The position numbers and the translations under genes were made by a program. A model generated the notes under the pieces. It had not been told where the DNA came from and did no database searches. It worked only from the letters and a program-made list of their open reading frames with translations. Shown one piece after another: positions 1 to 6,470 of a DNA stretch of 44,400 bases. Source of the stretch: Actinomycetota bacterium. Its GTDB lineage: Bacteria > Actinomycetota > Actinomycetes > S36-B12 > UBA5976. The DNA is taken from assembly GCA_017853815.1 (NCBI GenBank), contig JAFMIT010000002.1, positions 1 through 44,400 on the forward strand, read 5' to 3'. How positions within the stretch are numbered: the first letter of the stretch is position 1; every line of letters begins with the position of its first letter.

Positions 1-357
1 CACAGCACCTGCCTCGTCAGCAACTGCTATAGAGACGGCCCAATTCGGGGAGCCGTATAAATAGTTGATAGTTCCGTCGAGCGGATCGATAATCCAGGTG
101 TACCCGCTTGTTCCTTGAACGTTCGCGCCTTCTTCGCCCACAATGCTGTCATCGGGTCGTGCCGCGAGAATGGCTGACACAATCGCCCGTTCTGATGCGA
201 GGTCTCGCTCCGTCACAATGTCGGTCGGCGAGGTTTTTGTGGATGTTGAAACACTCGATGCGCGGGCGGGATCGGGACGGCCTTCCATCAATATTTCCCC
301 CGCCATGTGCGCAATGCTGCGCATCAGTTGGTTGAGTTCATGAATATTCACGGTCAT
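1..357 (-). CDS. Inositol monophosphatase family protein (C-terminus outside the window)
   Basis: The first 119 residues of a metal-dependent sugar phosphatase are visible, and the reading frame runs off the left edge of the window. The diagnostic motifs are GEEG near residue 74 followed by WIIDPLDGTINY near residues 88-99, which in the IMPase/FBPase/CysQ superfamily bind Mg2+ and the phosphate. The start is ATG at 357, preceded by a purine-rich AAGGCGAG ribosome site. The family hydrolyses myo-inositol phosphates, histidinol phosphate or PAP; the substrate cannot be told from this half. It is divergent from sepH with about 140 bp between the two starts. The family is sure, the substrate is not. 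Confidence 0.9.
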   Translation of the reverse strand, partial: MTVNIHELNQLMRSIAHMAGEILMEGRPDPARASSVSTSTKTSPTDIVTERDLASERAIVSAILAARPDDSIVGEEGANVQGTSGYTWIIDPLDGTINYLYGSPNWAVSIAVADEAGAV

Positions 358-394
358 GATGGCCTCGCCTTGAGATGGAAAACGTCAGTGCACC

Positions 395-407
395 CGCTAC
401 GGTAGCG
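395..407. promoter_or_regulatory. Palindrome in the divergent IMPase/sepH intergenic region
   Basis: CGCTAC-G-GTAGCG is a perfect 6+1+6 inverted repeat. It lies 38 bp upstream of the IMPase start and 88 bp upstream of the sepH start. It contains TACGGT on one strand and TACCGT on the other, both fitting the actinobacterial TANNNT -10 pattern. It could be an operator or simply two overlapping -10 elements. The palindrome is seen; its function is inferred. Confidence 0.3.
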
Positions 408-494
408 AACCGCACATTTGTCTCGACTTCGTCGTGCGCGTCACGCTTGCAAAGTCGACATATCGTGAGACTATCCGCCCCCAAGGAGGGTGCA

Positions 495-1697
495 GTGAGC
501 GACCTACAGTTCGTAGCAATATCGGACGACGGCAAGATGATTATTTTGCAGACGCCGAACGGCGAGTGGATTGAAGTTCCATTCGACGCCTCACTAGTCG
601 CCCCTACCCGCATCCCGATGGAAGCACCCACACCGTCGACCGAACTCATCGAGCTTTCTCCTCGAGAGATTCAGGCACGAGTCCGATCCGGAATGTCGGT
701 GGATGAACTTGCACGGATGTCTGGTTCGACTGACGAACGCATCATGGCTTTCGCAGCGCCGATTTTGATGGAGCGTCAACATGTCGCTCTCCGCGCTGGT
801 CGCACCATCATTCGCCGAGCCAGTGGCGCAGGCCCGCTCTCGGATGTCATTGAGGCCCGACTCGACCCTCACGGCGTTACTCCTGCTGACGTCGAATGGG
901 ATTCCTTCCGTCGAGAAGACGGCCGCTGGACTGTGATTGTGAAGTACCCTTCAAAAGAGGGCGAACGCGAAGCGCACTGGCTGTTCGATGTTCGAAACAG
1001 CGCGCTAGTTCCGGCGGACGACGAGGCTCGATGGCTGGTTGGTGAAGTTCCTGCGGGTCGACAAACGAGTGCGCAGGCCGAAACTGTTGCGATGACCGTT
1101 CCGCACCTTGTTGCACTTCCGACACCGAAAGAACCTCATCTTCCTGAGATTCGGGAATCCCAGGTGATTAAGCGCGAAGTGCCACTGCAGTCAGTGCCGA
1201 CACAAAGCGCCCCTCCAACCCCGACACCAGCCGCACCACCGGTTGCGGTCACGCAGGTCGTCAGCATCGATCGGGCGCAGGCATTCGAGTCCGATACAGA
1301 CGACATTCAGGACTCGCTTTTCACTTCTGGAGTGACAGAAGTCGAGAATGAAGCTACCCCAATTGCGGATGAAACGCCGGTGGAATCTATGCATGAATAT
1401 CGCAGACACACACAGATTTTTGAACGTCCGACAGTGCCTCAGCCCGCATCGACGCAGCCAACCTTTGCTGACGTGACGGCTTGGGCCGACGATGAGGTTG
1501 AAGAAGTTCCGACCTTAGACGCTTCGATGGATCTAGGCGATGACACCGCAACGAATCTTCCGCCGATTCGCGACGTAGCTTTTGAGGAGCCGGCTCGACC
1601 AACTCCCGACACGACGGTCGAAGTGAAGAAGAGTCGCGCTCCGAGTTGGGATGAGATTCTTTTCGGATCACCTGAATCGAAAGACGATTCGTTCTAG
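495..1697 (+). CDS. sepH: Septation protein SepH (DUF3071)
   Basis: A 400-residue protein. Residues 1-30 (SDLQFVAISDDGKMIILQT) match the start of the actinobacterial SepH/DUF3071 family. A helix-turn-helix-like stretch follows around residues 52-85 (SPREIQARVRSGMSVDELA), then a conserved region ending near residue 185. The C-terminal half is long, Pro/Thr/Glu-rich and probably disordered. In Streptomyces and mycobacteria SepH binds FtsZ and promotes assembly of division filaments at the septum. I chose GTG at 495 because AAGGAGG lies 5 nt upstream and the conserved N-terminus begins there; an upstream in-frame ATG at 375 would add an unconserved tail. It converges on tdk, and its stop codon falls in an 18-bp tandem repeat. 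Confidence 0.92.
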   Translation: MSDLQFVAISDDGKMIILQTPNGEWIEVPFDASLVAPTRIPMEAPTPSTELIELSPREIQARVRSGMSVDELARMSGSTDERIMAFAAPILMERQHVALRAGRTIIRRASGAGPLSDVIEARLDPHGVTPADVEWDSFRREDGRWTVIVKYPSKEGEREAHWLFDVRNSALVPADDEARWLVGEVPAGRQTSAQAETVAMTVPHLVALPTPKEPHLPEIRESQVIKREVPLQSVPTQSAPPTPTPAAPPVAVTQVVSIDRAQAFESDTDDIQDSLFTSGVTEVENEATPIADETPVESMHEYRRHTQIFERPTVPQPASTQPTFADVTAWADDEVEEVPTLDASMDLGDDTATNLPPIRDVAFEEPARPTPDTTVEVKKSRAPSWDEILFGSPESKDDSF

Positions 1698-1746
1698 CAA
1701 GCCTTGTCGGTCTAGCAAGCTTTGTCTTTCTAGCAAGCCTTGGCTT
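1693..1746. repeat. 18-bp tandem repeat, three copies, over the sepH stop codon
   Basis: Three head-to-tail 18-bp units begin at 1693, 1711 and 1729, each starting TCTAGCAAGC followed by (C/T)TTG. The period is a multiple of three, so the TAG stop of sepH (1695-1697) recurs in frame at 1713 and 1731. Each unit holds a near-palindrome (CAAG-C-CTTG, imperfect in copy 2). The array fills the gap between sepH and the convergent tdk stop. Confidence 0.85.
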
Positions 1747-2393
1747 TAGTCGATCTGCCCAAACGGTAAGGCGGCGTCGGCAGCAAAATAGTCATGCGAC
1801 AGTCTCGACGTGACTTGGCGCATGTGATGGCGACGGCACAAAACTTCGTAGGCGACGATGTCCTGATCGGTGTCGCCGACGACCACTTGCTCGCCTTCGA
1901 CCACCATTTGACCGTTAACAATGCGCGCTTGGTGAGTCGCTCTTTCACCGCACCAACACAGTGCTTCGACCTGAAGAACGTTGACACGGTCGGCTAGTTC
2001 AATCAGTCGTGCAGAGCCTGGGAAAAGCAAGGTTCGAAAATCGGTCAAGATGCCAAAAGTGAAGACGTCAATTTCCAAACTGTCGACGATGGTGGCTAAC
2101 TGGTCCACCTGATCTCGAGAGTAGAACTGCGCCTCGTCACAGATAAGGAAGTCAACCCGCTCGCCGTAGCCGACCCGGCGAAGAACCTCTGCGTGAAAAT
2201 CGGTCTCCGTCGTGACTTCGATGGCGGAGATGGCCATGCCGAGCCGAGACGAAATGGTGCCCTCGCCTGCGCGATCGTTACAGGTGAAAATCAATCCCTT
2301 GCGGCCGCGCGATTCATGGTTATGCGCCGTCTGCAACGCAAGAGTTGACTTACCACTGTCCATGGTTCCGCAAAAGAAAACTAATTCAGCCAC
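1746..2393 (-). CDS. tdk: Thymidine kinase (type II)
   Basis: This 215-residue enzyme phosphorylates thymidine to dTMP in the pyrimidine salvage pathway, in the cytoplasm. The Walker A loop GTMDSGKST is at residues 9-17, the DEAQF motif with the catalytic Glu at 86-90, and the zinc-site cysteines are C146, C148 and C186 with H189/H190. Length and order match type II (TK1-like) kinases. The start is GTG at 2393. The preceding gene's stop lies 5 nt upstream, inside an AGGATAGG ribosome site, so translation is probably coupled to the hydrolase gene. This pairing with an alkaline-phosphatase-family gene is common in actinobacteria. Confidence 0.95.
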   Translation of the reverse strand: MAELVFFCGTMDSGKSTLALQTAHNHESRGRKGLIFTCNDRAGEGTISSRLGMAISAIEVTTETDFHAEVLRRVGYGERVDFLICDEAQFYSRDQVDQLATIVDSLEIDVFTFGILTDFRTLLFPGSARLIELADRVNVLQVEALCWCGERATHQARIVNGQMVVEGEQVVVGDTDQDIVAYEVLCRRHHMRQVTSRLSHDYFAADAALPFGQID

Positions 2394-2397
2394 TCGC

Positions 2398-3477
2398 CTA
2401 TCCTGCCATTACCGCAAACGGGATAAGTCGTTCGACATCACTTGTACCGCCGTGGTTGCCCACCAGTTGAGAAACCCGCTCATCGACAGTGCGAGAGGCA
2501 AGTGAATTATTGCCGCGCGCGATTGCCACGACATCGCCAATGCGTCCAGCGAATTGTGAATTCCATGAACCAAGCAATCCAGATGCAATGAATTCATCCC
2601 GGGAATAGACGTCTGTGACATCCGACAGTGCGGTGAGCCAGGCTCTGTGCAAAGCCGAGGCGTTTCCTGCTTGCGCAAAAACATGTCTCATGCGCGGCTC
2701 GCCAGTGATAAAGCGAACATCACGCATCAGTTGAGGCACGTCTTCAATCCACACCCGATTCTCAATGTCGAGCATTCCGTGATCTGCAGTGACGACGAGA
2801 GTTTGATGCGAACCGAGCGAGTCACGTATCTCTTCGATCGCCAAAAGCACGCGATGCAGCTCCTCACGCCACTCCTGCGAGTTGACTCCAAAGACGTGTC
2901 CGAGCTTGTCCAACGTCGGGTAGTAGGCGTAGATCAAATGCGGCGGGCTAACCTTTAATGAAACGGCAATGTTGGTGACCAACTCTGTTAGCGAATCTGC
3001 CGCGACATGCACCCCACCACGAAGCGCCGCGCGAGTGAGCCCCGACTGCGCATAGGCCGCTGGCCCAATTCGAGTGACCGCGCAACCTGCCGCGGCAGCT
3101 TTTTCAAACCATGTTTCGTGAGGTTGCACCATTTCTGGCGCAGGGGTCTCCTGCCATTTCAAAGGTTGCAGAAACTCCTCGAATTCTGGCAGCAAAAACG
3201 TTGCACCGACGAATCCGTGCTGACCCGGCGCAAGCCCTGTGCCGAAACTGGCTAGTGACACTGGTGTTGTCGACGGGAACGTAGACGAAATCGCTGGCTG
3301 CTGTAGCAGCCATGATCCATCTATGTCCCAGTGAGCAGCGTTGGCGACATTGAGGGCACCCAATCCGTCGATCAGCAACACCACAACGGCATTCGACTGA
3401 GGGATTCGATCCTTTGCGGTGCCGACTAAGGCATCAAATGCAATGGGCAGAACGTGTGAAAGATCGAGAGTGGTCAT
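2398..3477 (-). CDS. Alkaline phosphatase superfamily hydrolase (nucleotide pyrophosphatase/phosphodiesterase type)
   Basis: A 359-residue soluble protein. LLIDGLG (metal-binding D37) is followed by STFPSTTPVS around residues 65-74, which holds the nucleophilic Thr, then by LDKLGH and TADHGM, the further metal ligands of the superfamily. The family cleaves phosphomono- or diesters with two metal ions. No signal peptide is seen, so it probably acts in the cytoplasm. It sits in a minus-strand run DUF5998 - this gene - tdk with 15 bp and 4 bp gaps, the usual actinobacterial arrangement. The natural substrate is not known to me. Confidence 0.9.
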   Translation of the reverse strand: MTTLDLSHVLPIAFDALVGTAKDRIPQSNAVVVLLIDGLGALNVANAAHWDIDGSWLLQQPAISSTFPSTTPVSLASFGTGLAPGQHGFVGATFLLPEFEEFLQPLKWQETPAPEMVQPHETWFEKAAAAGCAVTRIGPAAYAQSGLTRAALRGGVHVAADSLTELVTNIAVSLKVSPPHLIYAYYPTLDKLGHVFGVNSQEWREELHRVLLAIEEIRDSLGSHQTLVVTADHGMLDIENRVWIEDVPQLMRDVRFITGEPRMRHVFAQAGNASALHRAWLTALSDVTDVYSRDEFIASGLLGSWNSQFAGRIGDVVAIARGNNSLASRTVDERVSQLVGNHGGTSDVERLIPFAVMAG

Positions 3478-3492
3478 GGCAATAGCCAGGTT

Positions 3493-4071
3493 TCAGTTGC
3501 GCTGCATTGAGGTCACCTGAGACAACATGCCTGCGAAATCCCAGGCTTGCTCGACATTGGCTCGCCCGTCTGCGGCTAACGAGACTCGGATTTGCAGGTC
3601 GTCATTGCTCGTCGTGCCCGCAAAACCATGTTCGGCTTCGCATTGCGGGTCATCACAACTAGCCGGACCGAGGTCAATGCGGTTGACCGCTCCCCAACCG
3701 ATGGTGATGACGACTTCTTGAATCTGGCTGCGACTCGATCCGAACTCTGCTGGCTCACTCACTACCCGCTGCACAACTACCGATGCGATCGAGCTGAGCT
3801 GAACGGCCTCGGTCGAGGTGACTGCACCGGTGTAGTCGCGGCCAGAATCTGGTCCCGCCTCATCTGTGTGGCTCACGATAAGGCGAGAGGGCGTGAGAGC
3901 GACCACGGTTAAATGTCGATGCAATTTGTCATGGTCGAACGTTGTTTCATGCTGCAAGACAAACGATTTGGTCTCTTCGCCAGCTAAAGCCACCGAGATA
4001 GCGTCGGTCACCAGCGCTGGGTAGTAGCCAGTCGTAATGATGGCTTGGTGTAATTCGGGAAACTTCGTCAC
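3493..4071 (-). CDS. DUF5998 family protein
   Basis: A 192-residue protein whose sequence and position, immediately before the phosphatase-like gene, match the actinobacterial DUF5998 family. Visible features are an Asp/His-rich centre (HETTFDHDKLHRHLTVVALT, about residues 41-60) and a Cys-containing segment SCDDPQCEAEHGF near residues 138-150. No catalytic motif is recognisable and there is no membrane segment. It starts at GTG 4071 without a clear ribosome site. Function is unknown; conservation with the neighbouring hydrolase suggests a shared process. Confidence 0.8.
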   Translation of the reverse strand: MTKFPELHQAIITTGYYPALVTDAISVALAGEETKSFVLQHETTFDHDKLHRHLTVVALTPSRLIVSHTDEAGPDSGRDYTGAVTSTEAVQLSSIASVVVQRVVSEPAEFGSSRSQIQEVVITIGWGAVNRIDLGPASCDDPQCEAEHGFAGTTSNDDLQIRVSLAADGRANVEQAWDFAGMLSQVTSMQRN

Positions 4072-4091
4072 ACCGCAATCATCGCAGACGG

Positions 4092-4610
4092 CTACTCAAA
4101 CGTATCGAGGCTGACGCTCATATGCATCACACCGTCTCCAACCGCACTTTCAGTCACAGTACCGAAAACCTCGAAAAGCCTGCGCATCGCGCGATTTTGA
4201 GGCAGCATCTCCGCATAAAAGCTTTGGATGCCGTGTGCGACAGCTTGCTCGGCTAGAAGCGAAAACAGCACGGAGCCCAGCCCTTGAGCCTGGTACTCGT
4301 CCGCGACCACAAACGCGACTTCCGCCGTGGAGTTTTCGGCCGCATCCCATCTTCCGACCCCAATGATGCGATCCTCGAGCACGGCAACGTACGCCTCTCG
4401 GGTGACATGGTCCACGTGAGTGAAGCGCTCAATCTCGGCGGGCGTTAGATGGGGGTGGGCAGCAAAAAACCGAAAGTAGATCGTGCGATCAGACAGGCGC
4501 TCATGAAACTGGACAAGTCGGATTGCGTCGCCTGGGCCTATCGGTCGCAGCGTTACGGATTCACCCGACCTTAAAGTGACAGGCACCCGACGACCATGTT
4601 GATCTGACAC
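4092..4610 (-). CDS. GNAT family N-acetyltransferase
   Basis: About 172 residues with the GNAT fold. The N-terminal segment LRSGESVTLRPIGPGDA leads into LSDRTIYFRFF, and the acetyl-CoA loop is in the region ADEYQAQGLGSVLFSLL. This resembles the acyl-CoA-dependent modules that act on proteins or small molecules in actinobacteria; the target is unknown. Three starts are possible: TTG 4697, GTG 4658 (ribosome site GGAGAGG nine bases upstream) and GTG 4610 (six bases after TACGGT, a leaderless pattern). I prefer 4610 because it gives the usual family N-terminus and avoids overlap with the divergent psuG. The 20 bp after its stop lead into DUF5998. Confidence 0.85.
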   Translation of the reverse strand: MSDQHGRRVPVTLRSGESVTLRPIGPGDAIRLVQFHERLSDRTIYFRFFAAHPHLTPAEIERFTHVDHVTREAYVAVLEDRIIGVGRWDAAENSTAEVAFVVADEYQAQGLGSVLFSLLAEQAVAHGIQSFYAEMLPQNRAMRRLFEVFGTVTESAVGDGVMHMSVSLDTFE

Positions 4611-4616
4611 ACCCAC

Positions 4617-4622
4617 ACCGTA
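4617..4622 (-). promoter_or_regulatory. Candidate -10 element TACGGT of a leaderless GNAT transcript
   Basis: TACGGT is followed by 6 nt and then GTG at 4610, the same spacing as at many other genes of the window. No -35 consensus is obvious. Confidence 0.45.
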
Positions 4623-4644
4623 CACACCTTCTTCGAGGCGGGAG

Positions 4645-4650
4645 TAGCGT
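4645..4650 (+). promoter_or_regulatory. Candidate -10 element TAGCGT for psuG
   Basis: TAGCGT lies 8 nt before GTG 4659. The spacing is slightly longer than at the other sites, so this is weaker. A purine-rich stretch GAGGCGGGAG at 4635-4644 is too far upstream to be a convincing ribosome site. Confidence 0.3.
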
Positions 4651-4658
4651 TCCCCCAC

Positions 4659-5561
4659 GTGAAAACACCTCTCCAGATGACCAAAGAAGTCGCCCAAGCG
4701 CTAGCTGACAATCGACCTGTTGTCGCTCTCGAATCCACCATCATCAGTCATGGACTCCCGCGGCCGCGGAATTTTGAAGTGGCTCTTGAGATTGAGGATG
4801 CTGTGCGTCGCGCTGGCGCGACTCCCGCAACAATTGCTGTGGTCGACGGTGTCGCAAACGTTGGTCTCGAAGAGAAACAGCTCGACACGATCGCGAACGA
4901 CAACTCCGTCGTCAAAGTCAGCATCCGAGATCTCGGCATTGTGGCAGCACGGCGAGGCCACGGCGCCACCACTGTCGCTGCCACCGCGCACATCGCAGCG
5001 CTTGCCGGTATTCGCGTGTTTGCGACGGGTGGACTTGGCGGTGTGCATCGCGATGCGAACTCCACCTTCGACGAATCTGCGGACCTGCCTGCTCTCAGTT
5101 CGCTCCCCGTTACGGTTGTCTGCGCGGGCGTGAAGTCGATTTTGGATGTGAGTGCCACGCTAGAGCGACTCGAGACTCTGAGCATTCCAGTCGTGAGCGT
5201 CGGAACAAACAAGTTCCCAGGCTTCTACCTCACCGACTCGGGCTACACCCTTGATTGGAAAGTGGATACGGCCGCCGAGGTTGCTGAAATCATGCGACAA
5301 CGAGCTGCGTACCAAACGAAAGGCGGCATGGTGGTCGCCAATCCGCTCCCACAAGACGAGCAACTTGACCCCGTTTTGCATGAACGGCTCCTCACCGAAG
5401 GTCTGCGTGCCGCTCACCTGCGCGGTATTCGCGGCAAAGATGTCACGCCATTTCTACTGGACTTCTTCCATCGCGAATCTCAAGGGAAGAGCCTTGATGT
5501 CAACGTCACCGTAGTGTTGAACAACGCTGTGTTTGCTGCAGCGATTGCCGCAGCGTTGTAA
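4659..5561 (+). CDS. psuG: Pseudouridine-5'-phosphate glycosidase
   Basis: A 300-residue enzyme that reversibly cleaves the C-C glycosidic bond of pseudouridine 5'-phosphate, giving uracil and ribose 5-phosphate. The family hallmarks are VALESTIISHGLPRP (residues 23-37, with the catalytic Glu), the GHGATTVAAT loop, FATGGLGGVHR, VCAGVKSILD with the Schiff-base Lys, and VVANPLP. Length equals that of E. coli PsuG. The chosen start is GTG 4659; ATG 4677 is an alternative with no ribosome site. Its stop is 2 nt before psuK, so the two are co-translated as a pseudouridine catabolic pair. No PsuT-like nucleoside transporter is present in the window. Confidence 0.95.
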   Translation: MKTPLQMTKEVAQALADNRPVVALESTIISHGLPRPRNFEVALEIEDAVRRAGATPATIAVVDGVANVGLEEKQLDTIANDNSVVKVSIRDLGIVAARRGHGATTVAATAHIAALAGIRVFATGGLGGVHRDANSTFDESADLPALSSLPVTVVCAGVKSILDVSATLERLETLSIPVVSVGTNKFPGFYLTDSGYTLDWKVDTAAEVAEIMRQRAAYQTKGGMVVANPLPQDEQLDPVLHERLLTEGLRAAHLRGIRGKDVTPFLLDFFHRESQGKSLDVNVTVVLNNAVFAAAIAAAL

Positions 5562-5563
5562 AG

Positions 5564-6454
5564 ATGCCTTCAACCGTACTGATCGTCGGCGATGTGATGG
5601 TCGACATTGTCGTCAACATGCCTGGCGAAATGATTCGCGGTTCCGACATGCCAAGCGAAATTTCGACGACGTTTGGTGGCACCGCAGCAAACGTGGCGAC
5701 GTGGATTGCCAAAGCGGGCGGCTCCTGCAGAATTCTTGGGATTATTGGGAAAGACACGTGGGGGCAGGATTTTCGAGAGCACCTGCAGAGCTTTGGAATC
5801 GAAGCGCATCTGACAGAATCTGCCACTCAACCGACAGGCGTTGTGGTAGCCCTCTGTCATCCTGACGGGGAGCGAAGTTTCTTCCCTGATGCACGTGCCA
5901 ACAGCGACTTGGCGACCGCCCCGGTGTCGGAACACGCGTGGAGTGACGTGAGCCATCTGTACATGTCGGGTTACACCTTGCTTAATCCCCTCACTCGCGC
6001 CTGGGCCGTTGAGCTGATGCGTACCGCCAACTCTCGCCAAGTCACGGTGGTGCTTGATCCAGCTTCGTCAGGGCCGCTCGCAGCACTGCCAGCCTCTGAA
6101 CTCAAGCAATGGCTCGCCGCCGCAGACGTGCTGCTTCCAAACGATCAAGAGTCCGAGGTTTTGCGCTCAAAAATTGAGCGATCCGATTGGGGAGTTGCAC
6201 ACGTCGTAACAAAACACGGAGCCAAGGGCGCGACTGTTGAATCAGCAGACTCTTGCATCGAGCTTGACGCACCAACTCTTCAGATTATTGACACGATCGG
6301 GGCTGGGGATGCGTTTGCTGCGGGACTTCTGACTGGGCTGGCCGACGGCCAGGGCCTCGCGGACGCTGCCGCTTTAGCAATCAAAGTTGCTTCCGCCGCG
6401 GTGCAGATTCGCGGAGCTCAGCCCGCTCTTTCAAGTACCCTAGAACTCAGTTAA
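5564..6454 (+). CDS. psuK: PfkB-family carbohydrate kinase, probable pseudouridine kinase
   Basis: A 296-residue ribokinase-fold kinase. FGGTAANVA (residues 37-45) binds the sugar. DTIGAGDAFAAG near residues 244-255 carries the anion hole and catalytic Asp and is the PfkB signature 2. Because it follows psuG after 2 nt, I infer that it phosphorylates pseudouridine to the 5'-phosphate that PsuG cleaves. The sequence alone would also fit ribokinase or another nucleoside/sugar kinase. The end of the gene contains TACCCT (6437-6442), a possible -10 for the next gene, and parC begins 16 bp downstream. Confidence 0.88.
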   Translation: MPSTVLIVGDVMVDIVVNMPGEMIRGSDMPSEISTTFGGTAANVATWIAKAGGSCRILGIIGKDTWGQDFREHLQSFGIEAHLTESATQPTGVVVALCHPDGERSFFPDARANSDLATAPVSEHAWSDVSHLYMSGYTLLNPLTRAWAVELMRTANSRQVTVVLDPASSGPLAALPASELKQWLAAADVLLPNDQESEVLRSKIERSDWGVAHVVTKHGAKGATVESADSCIELDAPTLQIIDTIGAGDAFAAGLLTGLADGQGLADAAALAIKVASAAVQIRGAQPALSSTLELS

Positions 6455-6470
6455 CCCAAGGAGTTTTTTC

